Positions 10,431 through 22,777 of a stretch of DNA of 64,000 nt are shown here, piece after piece. How positions within the stretch are numbered: position 1 is the first letter of the stretch; every line of letters begins with the position of its first letter. The position numbers were made by a program, and so were the translations under genes. The stretch lies in NCBI GenBank assembly GCA_933228895.1, contig OW121851.1:114659271-114723270 (forward strand). The letters run 5' to 3'. Below the pieces are notes generated by a model that saw nothing but the letters and a program-made list of their open reading frames with translations, did no database searches and had not been told where the DNA came from. The stretch is from Platycnemis pennipes (taxonomy: Eukaryota; Arthropoda; Insecta; Odonata; Platycnemididae).

Positions 10431-10598
10431 AAGGAAAGTAAAACTTTGTACTTCTACACAAACGGCCATACACCTGCACGACCGGTTTCACCTGCTACGG
10501 CATCATCAGGTACATGTAGCAGGATGCAGAATGTACCTGATGATACCCTGGCGAGTGTATAATCGTTTGTGTGGAAAAATAAAGTTTTATTTCCTAGA
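10431..10598. mobile_element. Foldback element of the hammerhead-bearing class
   Basis: Imperfect inverted arms cover about 10431-10478 and 10550-10598. The shared elements are AGTAAAACTTT, CTACACAAACG and ATACACC (left) against AAAGTTTTATTT, CGTTTGTGTGG and GGAGTGTAT-like sequence (right). An inner pair, CATCATCAGGTACAT and ATGTACCTGATGAT, repeats the motif found at 8.2 kb. The layout matches the 8.1 kb element but the sequence has diverged, suggesting a related family. Confidence 0.7.
10476..10513 (-). ncRNA. Hammerhead-ribozyme-like motif with intact core
   Basis: Read on the minus strand: GTAC, CTGATGA, TGCCGTAGCAGGT, GAAAC, CG, GTC, GTGC. The CTGATGA and GAAA core boxes are intact. Stem I pairs GTAC with GTGC (one G-U); stem II pairs GCC with GGT around a small loop after one unpaired T; stem III is a two-pair AC/GT helix with a CG loop; GTC is a canonical cleavage triplet. 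Very short stem III helices are known in Penelope-type hammerheads. The unpaired T next to CTGATGA is non-canonical, so activity is uncertain. Confidence 0.5.
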
Positions 10599-12733
10599 GA
10601 ATATGTTGGGCCTCCACAAAGTTACGCCGAAAACAGTTAATTTTATCAAGATCCCAACTATTTAATGAAAACTACCAGAAGAAAAAAATCTCCGGTGTCA
10701 GTATTCATACCACGGACCTTAGTCTTAAATTATGAATTACTAACCCTGCAACTTCCTACATTTCGCGCAAGGAACTAGCCCATGAATATTTCCCGTAAAA
10801 TTACATTAGCGTACTTTCCTTCACCAACGAAAATGAAATTCATTGATTGTTCTACTATAAATGCGTTCATTATGCGCAAATAGTTTGTATTAGGAATTCC
10901 CAGTTTGCATAAAAATAAAATATTAATCGTAAGTTTTTTCTAAAGCCCAGAAATGTCGGGACTGCGGCAATCTCGTTCATGACGTAAAGGGTACATAGTT
11001 TACTTTGCAAGGCATGAGGAATAGTCGTCGCATTTCAGAGTCCCTACGATCCGGTATACATGTATTAACAATCGTCTATTAAAATCATCAAAACTCGGAA
11101 ATTCTTCTCCGCTGAGCATGGTATTTAATGGTCGTTTTCTAAATACCTACGCCCCCAGCTCTATGCTGCGAAGTCCGGATGTTCTTCATGATGAGAGGAT
11201 ATATCATGCGTAGCAAAATAAGTAAATATTGCTAAATTAATGAACCTGATGAATTTATAAAAATAATAAATTAGCTGAATAGATGCTCCTTAGATAATCT
11301 TTAATATGCAGCACCACCTAGAGGCAAGGAGAGAATAGAGTGCATGTATCTTTGACATCAAACGCAGGATTGACCGGTACTCGCATTTTCGCGCCATTGA
11401 AGTTGTTCACTTTTACATTATTTAATAAACTACTTAACGTCACTTTTAATTAATGAATGGGTTCCATTGTGTATTCCAGGGGCTATAAACTTTTAATCAA
11501 GACTTTTTTAAACCATTAAGGAACTACCACACTGGGATTCAGATGCCTAAGTGTTAGTTTTTTCACTAATTAGGCACCACCTTGAATATGTAGCCAGTGT
11601 ATGTGATCCGAATGAATTAGGTATGATCAGAGAGCGAGACAGTGTGTAGCGTAGAGCAGCTAGGTTTGTTTAAAGTGTTACGATAGGTTTAGTAGTGTAT
11701 CAGAATTTATACAAAAATTAGGTTGGAAATCATTATCAGCTTGAAAGTTAAAATACAGATTAAATCTATCACAGAAATTTAAAACGGATAGCTTTACTGA
11801 AGATGCTACATAAATATTAAAAACACCGGCGTATTATGTTAGATTCGATCAGATACATAAGGATAGAGAGATAGCTTGCCGTACCGATAGATTTAGAACG
11901 TCATTTTCCCCCGTACTAATAGAGAACACAATAGGCAGCATAGCAAAAGGATAGGAGGGTGAAATATTGTAGAGTAGCCTGTAGTGCATGATGCATGTAT
12001 TAACAACCAATCCCTTTATTACTATGTGGATACTAACAATGTAGCTGCATGTGACCATATTATGTAGCATGTTACCATGTAGTACCCTAGTTGCTAATAG
12101 TGCTTGCTTGGTGATATTCGCCTCCTGCCACAATCCCTCGCGGTGGGTTGCAAGGTATCGCGTAGATGTAGATGTCTGTAAGTGGCCCATCGGCTTGCAT
12201 GTCAATAAGTTTCCACGTAGGCTTTCTTCACTCGAGTAATTCTAGGCATGTCGTTAATCGAGGAAGAAAAAACGTTTCGCAAATGTCAGTTAATGTATGC
12301 AGGACCTAAAAGAATTAATTATGCATGCAAACCATTATCTTGTTAATATATCTCCCGTTTCGGCCGCTTTCCACCTTAGCTTTTTCACCTTCTTAATCCT
12401 ATTTTCACGGTCGGCGTCTTGGTGCGCCCTACCACACTACCTTGCTGCGGAACGTTGGGTAATAGGTGGAAGTAGATTTACATATCACGGAGGTGGTTCG
12501 CAAATGCTTACGCAGATTTATCGGCTAAAGCTAGTGAACATACTTTGGATTCCTAAATGTTTCGAGTAGAAGGCGATGGTGTTTTACTCAACTGAAGTTT
12601 TTGTATCCCACCTCGTAACTTGTAAAAGCAACCCCCAATTTAAATTGCCTTATTTCTAGCCTTAAGAGCCGCAGAGAGATATTTAGATCCAAACCAATTT
12701 AACTTCAAGTGCATCATTGTTTACTCATTCCAG

Positions 12734-12765
12734 CTGACGTTGGAGTCACGAGATTCATTGCATGA
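12734..12765 (+). CDS. Candidate terminal exon of the receptor (weak)
   Basis: A good acceptor (TTACTCATTCCAG) precedes 12734. Joined in phase 1 to the tail exon, the frame reads ADVGVTRFIA and stops at TGA 12763-12765. Read instead from its first base, the same exon gives a longer open frame (ESRDSLHDHLRKF, ending ISRSITI) to a TAA near 12811, but this needs an extra upstream exon ending in phase 0. The stretch could equally be intron. Transcript data would be needed to choose. Confidence 0.25.
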
Positions 12766-13165
12766 CCACCTGAGGAAGTTTCCAAGTATATCGCGAAGCA
12801 TAACGATATAATATTGTTATCATTCTTAGAGCAAGTACTATTTGGGTACCTAAACTCCATGAAAGACGTGAAGTCACGTGACCTCTAACAGAGAGAGATA
12901 TCCATAACTTTTATGCAACAGGTAGCATATGCGCTCAACAGTTTGCTAGCTAAAGAATATCTCCAAGACTCTGTGAGTAGTTTTTACGTATTTCTGATCC
13001 CAATGGACGCATATTCCAACGGAATTATCCGAAGTTTATTCATGGAAAATGCAATTGACGCAGTTAGATAAAAAAAGTTAATTAATAAAAATCATTTCCA
13101 ACTTGCGATCACACCTTTAAAGAATAGTGTATCATAATTGAATCATTTCTTTGAAATTTTCGCAG

Positions 13166-13264
13166 GTAGTAGACGCACTCGCTGACTATATGGACACCAG
13201 CCTCAAAGTGAGGATCGGGGCACTTCGAGTACTATGCTCGGCGCACGCCCCGACTCTCCTATAG
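13166..13264 (+). CDS. Candidate small exon, function unknown (weak)
   Basis: Acceptor TTTTCGCAG precedes 13166. A phase-0 reading is open for 32 codons (VVDALADYMDTSLK...) to TAG, and an internal donor-like AAA|GTGAGG at 13207/13208 would define a 14-codon exon. GC content rises above the surroundings through about 13370. It is not phase-compatible with the end of the receptor tail exon unless another exon intervenes. No known domain is visible. Confidence 0.2.
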   Translation, partial: VVDALADYMDTSLKVRIGALRVLCSAHAPTLL

Positions 13265-14724
13265 GTCTTCTGTAGCACTTCAAGAAGGCCGTGGCTTTGG
13301 CGAGAGACTGGAAGACTTCCCTTTGCAGCATGATTGTACAACCTGAGATGGGCAGCGGAAAGTACTAAGGCAGAGTATGAAATTTTTTAATACTATCCTA
13401 CATTATCGTTTCATTTACCATGTCAGCTATTTATGAATGTGCTCATGCATACCTAAGTGTCACTAATGTATCTGTTAGCGTAAAGTAAAATAAAGGTGAC
13501 TAACTAAATGTATCAAGAATGTGATGGAAAATCGCCTCTAAATCATGTTCATATGAGACAAAGATGAAGCAGATCGCGAAATGATAACTCAGGGGTGACT
13601 AAAGGTTTCAGAAAATCTTTTTTCCATTCCAAAAGCCCACAACCTACGCTCACTCCTTTGTCAGATAAATTTTAGCGCTCCCCCATCATAAAAACCTTAC
13701 TCAAAATAATAAGAGGAGGGAACAGGAAACATTACTCTTGGGCTCACTTTTGATGCACTTAGACATTCAAGGATGAGAAACGTAGACACTAATTTACATA
13801 ATATACGGGTGAGTATGAAAATGCAACTTATTTGCTCAACTAAAGATCGTTAGCATTTCAAGTAAGGAATGCATACATGTGCTATGAAAATCTCATTTGA
13901 AAATTGAGAAGGCGACCAAAAACCCTTCAGCATTCAAGGGAACGACTTGGATTATGCGACGCATTCCGAATTTCTTGGACAACTCGAGAAACTTTCAAAA
14001 AAACTTGCGTGATTATTTATGCAAATATATGACGAGCCAAAGAGGACAACAAAAACGCTTGTCCACTCAAGGAAAGGATATCACAGAATGGTCTACCATG
14101 AATTAATGTATGTCGTTGCTTGAGTGAGTTGGAATTTGCTTTCATCTCAATACACCGAATAAGCTCAAAACAACCCTGCCTGAACAACATTTCGTTGTAC
14201 ATTCCAATTTGCATATATCATCATGACATTGAAGGCACATGTTTACTACGAATGACATCATGTGGTGGAATTCTGTAATGGCAGGATACCTATTTTAATC
14301 AAATTACTCCCACTCACAATCAGTACAGAAGTGCAATAAATTAACTGAAGAAAGACAAAGCCATTTTTAAATGAAAAAAGTAGGTTAAGAGCGTGACTGA
14401 GGGGATAGTAGTTTAAACGTGAAGTGGCTGAAATCAGTATATATGCTTTTGCAAGACACTAAGGTGATAAAATAATTATTATGCTACTCTTCCCTGGGTC
14501 CCAATTACTTGCTAAATCAACCCAGGAGGATAGGTCTCAACCACTGGGTGCCACACATTCATAGTTTAGAAGGCCTGTTGATAATGGTTGCTTAAATTAG
14601 GTACAAAGTGACAAAGTGAGTGAAAAATATGATATACCCTCTTCATTTTAATGCTAAGAAAAAAGAACTGATTTCTTTTAATGTGGACCTCTAGCACCGA
14701 AGGAGTAAATCGAGCTGGGATTCT
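13265..14724. other. No feature recognised
   Basis: AT-rich sequence without repeats, long open frames or splice-bounded coding stretches that I can support. Confidence 0.5.
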
Positions 14725-15065
14725 ATTTTTGTGGTGGCTAGATTACTCACTTTCTATCCAGGGAGCCTGCGTTCGATTCCCAGAACCCATTGGGAGATTA
14801 CGTTTAGAGGTATACCGGTTATGACATGATTTCTGTTTCTGTTTTGGGAATGATCCAATTGCAGTATACCTACCGTCCGTCGGAATGGACGTTAAACCGT
14901 GGTGTCCTTGGGGTCCTTCATTTACAACAGGCTTACATGGACGCCGCGGCGCCGGGTCTCTCTCTACGCATGCTTCGTTCCCTGAAAAGTTCCTACCTCT
15001 GACCAACTATCATAAATGCTAAAATGGCCTAAGCTGTCGGTATTCTCCCCTGAGTAATGATTGCC
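14725..15065 (+). mobile_element. tRNA-derived SINE (copy 2)
   Basis: Same family as the 7.6 kb element. It has GTGGTGGCT near the start, B box GTTCGATTCC at 14771-14780, then ACCGTCCGTCGGAATGGAC, TTCGTTCCCTGAAAAGTTCC and AAGCTGTCGGT in the same order. It is well diverged from copy 1, indicating an old family. Confidence 0.75.
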
Positions 15066-15130
15066 AGCTATAGTAAGGCACCAAATATTTAAATCAATGC
15101 AGCAAATTTTCTGCAATATAACTCTTTCCT

Positions 15131-15343
15131 CATCATCATGGGTCAACATTCCTAGGATTGGTTTGACGCAGCCCTCCACTCGATTCTTCTATCAACCAAC
15201 CTCTTCATATTAACGTAGTTCCTCTCTTTCTCGTCCTTTACAACCTGTTCTACGTAACTCATACGAGGCCTGCCTTTTCCATTCATTCCGTTCGCTTTTC
15301 CTTCGACGATTGTTTTCATCAGGCCATCGTGTCTTAAGATATG
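15131..15343 (-). mobile_element. 5'-truncated RTE-like non-LTR retrotransposon
   Basis: On the minus strand this encodes ILRHDGLMKTIVEGK, then GRPRMSYVEQVVKD and RRIEWRAASNQS with a terminal TAG. It is the C-terminus of an endonuclease/reverse transcriptase polyprotein, followed by a short CATGATGATGA tail. It is flanked by ACTCTTTCCT (15121-15130) and ACTTTTTCCT (15344-15353), a target-site duplication with one mismatch, and the family match stops exactly at that boundary. Confidence 0.85.
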
Positions 15344-15354
15344 ACTTTTTCCTA

Positions 15355-16049
15355 AGTAGACTAAATTCCATCTTCCACTTATCAATACAGATGATACTCC
15401 ACGATGGCAGTAAGTTGCCTTAAAAGTTTGAAATAAAACTTTCACCTTATATGTCATTTCACGCGAAAACGAAAAATTCCTTTGATTAAAACCATTAAAA
15501 ATATTTCTGTAATGTAAATTCTCCTTCCTAAACCTTGGATTTCCAATCTTTAATGCCTAGATGTTGTTAACCAGCAGACTATGAGGATGACTATATAACA
15601 TCCTGGGGTTCCGATGTTGTGAAAACAGCTAATACTCAATGGGTCGATGTAAGTACGAAAATTATATGTAAAATATCATCAACAATATGGATCTCATGAT
15701 TTGAAAATATTTATCCAGGCATTACTAAATCAAGCTTTGAGTGTATTGTGGAAAAAAGAGCGGGTAACTTGATGTTTTTTAAGAAAAAATATTCTTCTTG
15801 CAAGTACCGTAAATAGAAGAAAGAGAGTACTCACTTTTCCACTAAGTGGTATTCATTCCCATCAAAACGGAAATACCGTCCAAAGATTTTTTCACTTGGC
15901 GTGACACGGAAAGCGAAAATGACGCCACTGATAACCGAAGGTAAAAATTAATTTTTTTTAACCACCTTCGTTACCATTTTCATCCAAGACTCCGGCCCGT
16001 CGGTTCCGTCAGAGAAACATGATGTGAAGCCCCGGTGGCGTACCCTAGG
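15355..16049. other. No feature recognised
   Basis: AT-rich spacer with no supported gene or repeat. Confidence 0.5.
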
Positions 16050-16640
16050 GTTAGGAGCATTTCAAACGTTCAGGATTGCCCTTCCTGGGGCTTAGATAAA
16101 TCACCCAATCCGACGCCTCTTCCCTCTCTCCCACTCCCATCCCCGCCCCCTTCACAAAAGAGTGCGATCGATGCGCCAACGGAGGGAACATGCGGCAGCG
16201 TGAGTTAAGAGGGGTGGGTGATAACGTGCTCAGCAATCGTCACGGGGGAAAAAAATCACGTACCCAGACCCCTCGGGGTGAGTTGGGGGGGGTGAAAGTG
16301 CACCTCGCGAGAGAATGGGAATATATCCGGCGGGCCCCGAAACATGTCCCGAAAGTTCGCCGGCGTTCCCTTCCCTCGTCCCATCTCGTTACGCGCTCGA
16401 ACCCTCCCAGGACTCTCTCCCGGATCTGCCCTTTTCCTCTCCCAGCCGAGTCCCCTTAGCGCAGCTCATCCCGAGCCTCGCATTCTCCGAAGACCACCGC
16501 AAGCGCTCCCGTCACAAAACTGCCTTCTCGCTAGAGATCTGCCGAAACTTAAGCCGCCGTCGACCGCGGGTGAGACACCGAAGGACTTGGGGAGGAATGT
16601 TAGTGCGTCCTCATCACTCGGGGTTTTCGTTTGATCAATT
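16050..16640. promoter_or_regulatory. GC- and CpG-rich island, possible promoter or first exon
   Basis: A sharply bounded block of about 600 bp with many CpG pairs sits in AT-rich DNA. It has C-rich and G-rich tracts (CCCATCCCCGCCCCC, GTTGGGGGGGGTG). Several frames are open only because the composition lacks stop codons, so no protein is called. On the plus strand the block ends at a good splice donor, CGCGG|GTGAGA at 16570, which would fit an untranslated first exon. No TATA box or initiator was identified. Confidence 0.4.
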
Positions 16641-18673
16641 CTAAAGTTCAATGAAGAAATAATGGGCTGAAATAAGGAAAAATATGTGTATCCTAATAAA
16701 GGACCTTCCATATGCATAGGTGGGGAAGGTTTGGCTATATTTTACGGTGCTCCAACGACAGGGAGGTGCCCAGGCTTCCATTAATTTGGTAGATCGATAC
16801 ATTCTAAATTCATACCTTGTTCAAACACTAGTGATTATGCACAATAATTAGTTCATATAGATAATATCGGGGAATAAATAAAGTAATCGTAAGAATGATT
16901 TTTGGCATTACCTTAACGATTTATGGGAATGGTGAGTGGAAAATATTGCACAGGCACGGAGGAGGGGTCGAAACAAATGTGGCAAATGTGTGTTAGGAAA
17001 TTTATGGGTGATCCCTAATATTTCACACCCATCATGCACATTCTTGACAGTGAGGCATTAATTCAGCGGAAAAAAAGGTAAGCTTCGACAGGTATGTGGC
17101 GAGACAGAGGAAAAATTGATTTCGCCTACACGCTGGTCCCGAAAGTTCGGGATATTCCGGACCTAAATGTACCGGGTCATCGCTTCTTCAATCTCTGGCA
17201 GGATTTAAACCCTGGAGTTGAGGATAAAAATAATATAGGAAGCAAGGAATCCAGATAATTACAAATTTAGCCTACGTTTATCCCCAAATCTCTTTCTAGC
17301 TTTCGAAATCGGATATTACTGAGAACAAAACTTTGGAAACCGTTTCAATTTGTAATGAAACACTTTTCACGACAGCATGCCTCTGATTAAATATAATTAA
17401 TGGATTTAAAAATATATAAGAAGAGATGAGTTGGCGAAAAAAGAGGTCATTATAAAATTATGAAAAGGGCTTACCTTAAAAATGGTCGCATGAAGATAGT
17501 GGTCGAAAGAATGGTCACACCATTGTTCCATTCCATTAATCATTGATTTATATCTGAATCGCTATCATTATCAGTCATGACTCCTTATATAGGCTTAAAG
17601 CTGGCTTTCCACTCGATTCTAATACCAACTAAACTTTTCATTGTTGTCAACATCCCTTTTAGTCAACTAAAACAAAGCCGAGTGCAATGAACAAGGTAAG
17701 AATAGATAGGATTTTTGTCAACTCCTGACATAGGATACTGTATTTGCATTAAAATAGCATTTATGTATACCTTAATTCATAAGAAAAATCTTTTGGACTA
17801 AAGTGTAACAGCCATACTATAAATAGATTCGTATTTATGACAACATGTTTTTCTTTAATACCGTTCTTTCTTAATTTCAAAACTATTTTACGACCAAAGT
17901 TATTATTTACATCATTGTTCACGGTTAATGTGATGATTTTTCAAGAGGTAAATTTTGACTATAGACTTAATCTGTTAAACATTATTGGGGAAAAGAGACC
18001 AGCTTCATCTAATATTTTAAGAACTCCAGAATTGCGTCGCGGCCACCAGAGGTAGTGCTTTCCAATCAAATTCAGCTAAGTGGCAATTAAATGAATGCTC
18101 TCCTCCATTGCCATATCTCCCACTATGCAATAATAAAACTGAATTACCTGTAAATAATATCATAAAATACTTTTAACCTAACACCAAACTGTTGTACGCC
18201 GGGTGGAGAAAGCGAGTGATTGAGGAACATGGGAATAAATATATGGGCATTCATGCTCTTGAAACCTGCCTTTGGAGGAATTTTTTAACTCCGGTAAGCC
18301 CCGAAATCCCGAGCGAATTTCCAGTGCTAACATTTCCAGATATTTATCGAAGCTAACCACCGCAGCAAACGATTTCAAATCACGGACCTGCTACGTAGGT
18401 TTATCCGCATGCACCAAATTGGGCGTCTTTAATTAAGGAAGACTAGGTCCCTTTAACGCTGGATATTCCAGGAATTTTCGGAAATTCCTATGCCCTTAGG
18501 GAAGCTCGCAAATTAAAGGGTCATGTTAAGCCTTTAAATTAGGATGTCTAACGTTACGACAGGGGAATGGGAAGGGGGAGGAAGGGTTCAGCGATCCACT
18601 ACAACGAGTGACTCAAAGAGAGGGCCAGTCAAAAGAGGTGGCAAGTTTTGCAGCTCTTGCTACTGTTCCCACC
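16641..18673. other. No feature recognised
   Basis: AT-rich sequence; a minus-strand open stretch at 18178-18378 has no known motif. Confidence 0.5.
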
Positions 18674-20440
18674 CACACGGCACATAAAGTTTCCTGAATA
18701 TTCAAAACAGAGCCAAAACGTTCAGATATGGTTAACGTTAGTTTCTGAACGTTCATTTAACGTTGTGGTTTGGATTTTAATGGATCCATAATATTCGTTC
18801 CTCATGAATATCTAACATGTGGTTATAATTAATTTTTTGCATTCTGAAGTACATGTTTAATATAATCTTTAACCATTTAATTTGACCCCTGACCTCTTTA
18901 TTGATTAGTTTATGCAATATGATAATATATCGAGATAAAATTTATACTGGGTCGATGTTTACTTACCCACACTTCACATAAACGTTCATTTGACATTCAA
19001 TCAACGTTCATGGCGGACATTCTGTACGTTCAGATAACGTTTTAGATTGGGGGGTTAACGTTTACTGAACAGGGCAGAATGACAATTCTGAACGCTTAGA
19101 AATAGTTGACAGAACGTTCAAGATAACCTTACTGACCGTTAAATGAATAAAGCGACAGCAGATATTATCGATTTCAGCGATTTTGGATTAATAAAATTAA
19201 AACATCACAAGAATTAAAATACTACCCATACAGCAAAGGGTGGCCGGCAGAAACTTTGTTGCGCTATGCACGCATGTTTTTTTTAATAAACAGTGGCAGT
19301 GACTGATTGTGTCCTCTCTTCAACTCCATGGAACGTTTTACTCGCTTTGAAATTAATTGCGTTGAAAATATACGATCATAACAGCAGACCTTTGAAAACA
19401 TGACATTGGTAATGTACGATTATTCATTAAATTTAGTCGCCGAGTCGATTTCATGAGTAGCAGTACCGTTTCAATCACTCTATCCCCTGTACGCTGACAA
19501 TATGTTCTAATGATAGCTACTGAAGCAATAAAAGCCTAATTTATCTCGCCTAGCATGAAAAAACTATCAATCATATATATTTATATCGGCCACATTTATT
19601 TTTGTCAGTGAAACGGATATCGGGGAAACGTTAGAAGAGCAGAAATCACCGCAGTATTAGTCTTTTAAAGTTACCAATCGCAACACAATGATGGCAACGA
19701 AGAGGCCTATACAAGCAGCCGTCCCACGGTCTCGTCATCATCAAGGTGGCGTCAATCAGTAGGTACACAAACGTAGGAAGAATTTGCAGTATATTCGTGA
19801 AGTAGGTAGGCGAAATAATTTAGACTAGAGATTTAGACTGGCTTGAGATACTATATAATGTCAAGTTGGTAGTAATTACCATCACAGTAGTAATATTAGC
19901 TGAGCCATCGGTTCGTTTTTGTTATTGTATACACTGTGTATAATTGTATAGACTGTGTACAAATTGTATACACTGTGTACTAATTGTATACATTGTGTAT
20001 AACTGTATACCTTTTGTGTACATTGTATACATGTTGTATACAATTTGTACGCAACCAAATTTGTACAAATTGTACACCGTTTGTATACAATCTAGCGCTG
20101 TACATATGTATACCATTTTTTCACTGGGATTAACCCTTGGATATTTAACATTATCTGAATATTCACGATGCCCTTCATAAACTTCATTTGAATATTAAAT
20201 CAACATTATTGGGCTTTTTCAATCCATACTGATAGGTTAGCTAAATATTCATTTAACGGCTAGTAAAGGTTGTCTTGAACATTCTATAAACTCTTCCTGA
20301 ACGTTCAGAATGGTCACTCTGACCTGCTTAGTAAACGTTCCGTAAACGTTAACCCGTGTATCTTAAACGTTATCTGAATGTTCAGAATGTCCGCCATGAA
20401 CGTTGATTGAATGTTAAAGGAACGTTAACGTGCCGTGTGG
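18674..20440. mobile_element. AACGTT-rich DNA element with long inverted termini
   Basis: The outermost ends are inverted copies starting CCACACGGCAC (left at 18674; right end reads GTGCCGTGTGG at 20430-20440). A second, longer left terminus at 18967-19150 is inverted relative to 20247-20440 over about 185 bp, sharing CATTCAATCAACGTTCATGG and GGCGGACATTCTG. Both ends are packed with AACGTT words, likely subterminal protein-binding repeats. No transposase frame is seen, so it is non-autonomous. It may be a composite in which one element (18967-20440) sits beside a second copy's left end. No target duplication was identified, and the superfamily is unknown. Confidence 0.75.
19925..20116. repeat. 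Degenerate TGTATACA tandem array
   Basis: About nine or ten imperfect units of the form ATTGTATACACTGTGTACAA occupy the centre of the AACGTT-rich element. Because the unit is itself nearly palindromic (GTATAC, TGTACA), the array is open in frames on both strands, producing meaningless Tyr/Cys-rich translations. Confidence 0.85.
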
Positions 20441-22765
20441 CGGAGAAAGCAAGGGAAATTCGTTCTCAAGTATTTTTTTTCATTTTATAGACTTTTGTTT
20501 CGGTTGTAAAATACTTTTAATATAAGATAAGTTTGGTAGAACCACATTTCTTCCAATAATTTTATGCTAAGAATCGCGGCCTCATGTCTGCCTACACTTG
20601 CTGTTTGTCTTGAACAAGTTGTTACAGCAAGTGAAATAACTCAATTGAAAACATTTGAAATAATTTCCCAAACCACTCTATATCATGAAGCTGCAAGTTT
20701 TAAGTCCTATCATGGTTAGACGCCATTTTTAGCAGTAAAGTATAAATTCAGGATAAGATTTATACTTTCCGGAATTTAATTTATACATCAAATAAATCAG
20801 GCCCTTATCAGACTATGTTTAGATATTTATCCGCATGGTAATTTTAATATAAAATAACAGCAAACAGTTGTTCTAGAGATGAGCTAAAAATGTGATTTCT
20901 TTCACCATGAACGATGACCCAATTATAACTCAGTGATTTCCAACTCCAATTGACTTCATTTAAAATTATTCTTAGTTGTATTTTAGTAGGATAAGATTTT
21001 CATACTCGCATATTTTGGACTAAATATTCTCAACCTAAATTACACTCATTTTTCTGTACTCATCAAGCAAACTTGAAAAATTAGGCCCAGCATACATGTT
21101 AAACTGAGATGGAAGGAGCTTCTCAGCTTTAACGCCTTGGACCTAACTGAGGTCGAAGGAGGACTTGTGGAAGACACTGTAGTAATAGAGCCACAAAATA
21201 AGTAAAAAAATCTTCTCCTTTCAAGGACACCATGGTTTGTCATGGCAAAAAAACAGCAAAAACATGCTATCCATGTGAAAAGAAAACAATAAATTTGACC
21301 AATGCCATGGATTACACCTAAAATTCTTAAATCACAGCTATTGTCAAATTTAAAAGGCTAAATCACGATCAAAATTCCATTTGTCATCTGGCAGGCACTA
21401 AGGGGTACTTTAGTACTTAGGGAACATTGCCCGGGACCACCAAATATATTGAGTATGCCACCAATACTTTCAAGCTGGAAGCCAATGGATTGAAAATGCT
21501 ACATTGGGGCCCAAAACGGTGAAATACTTAGCCTCTGAAAAATTTTGAAAAGCAAAATATTTTAATAACAAGGTGTAGAAGCAGTCCAGCTTCACTTGCT
21601 CAACTTCTATCGTCCACCACCAACTTGATAGAGTGATTCCGTTGACGGATTAATATAGCAGGGGATGACCAATTGGAATGAGATTACTAATTTACCTTAT
21701 TTTTAAGCAAAGATGGAGATATCATTTCCCCGATCTCCTGAAGGGACAAAATAAAATGATGTTATCATTTGGCGTGGCAGCCGTCGCGTTGCTTCAATTT
21801 AATAAGTCATGACAGATGCCGTTCATAGGGGAGAGGTTAAAATATCAGGACATTTAGTCAACCATGCCTTTAACTCGGAAATTGATAAGTAGGTAACTCA
21901 CCTTTAGTTGACAACTTTAAATTTCCACCCATATGTTGAATACTCTCAATCTTCCCTATATGGGAATCCAATCACTGAAAACAACTTTCTATCGGCACTC
22001 GCGCAGCAACTTTCTCTGCGCCTTTTTATGGGGTGGTGCTTTTGTAATAAAGAAACTCATCGTCTGGAAAACAACGAATTTTAAGATTTTACTAAAGTTA
22101 TAAATAAGGGAGGGGAAGATAGAGAAGTTGAGGGGATATACAAAAAAAATGCCAGAGCGCCACGAGGGAAGGTGAGTGATCGGGTAAAGATAGGCATGAA
22201 TTTTTCAGGGTACAGAGGAAATAATAGCAATATCATAACCAGATACGCCAAGGGGTCCACGAGTAAACTTCTTATGTGACGGACTGAGTAATGCACTCGT
22301 AGAACTTATCAAAAAGCATTTAGGTGAGAACCAGTACCGTAGGGAACCATTTGAAAGTACCAAACCAGAACCATAGGGAAGTTTCCTCTAGTCAAAATTC
22401 GAATCTGGGCCCTGGATATGGTAATTCAGTCAGTCGAGCCACCACAACAATCACGTGAATCAATTTTCAGCAACCATTTGAGCTGGGAATCTTCACTCGA
22501 GATGGAAATTGCCAATTCCTTATTTTGCTTCTAAAAATACCGTTTCCGTCAAGATCTCTCTAACACCGGCTTTCCCTCGACATAAAACAGTGCGGTAAAT
22601 TGATAAGCACAGCCCAATTGCTCATGTGCTGACCCATTTCCCGCAACAATGCCACTGTGCTACTCAAATCACTAAGGAGATTACAGGAAGCAGAGAGTGG
22701 TGGTCCAGTTTATCATTTTATACATCAAGATCAATTCTTTAATATAAGTCTCAATAGTATACAAA
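20441..22765. other. No feature recognised
   Basis: AT-rich spacer. A stretch at about 22395-22450 weakly resembles the 6.1 kb duplicated unit (GGGCCCTGG...GGTAATTCAG...TCGAGCC), which may be an old copy. Confidence 0.45.
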
Positions 22766-22777
22766 CCAAGAGCCAAT

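Larger units (their letters stand above)
10200..12733 (+). other. Probable receptor intron or 3' flank
   Basis: Starts with donor GTAAGA. Apart from the foldback element at 10.43-10.60 kb, nothing recognisable is present; open stretches at 11.85-12.57 kb show no motif. Confidence 0.55.

Noticed and set aside
19922..20180. Tyr/Cys-rich open frames on both strands
   Set aside because: They are translations of the TGTATACA tandem array.
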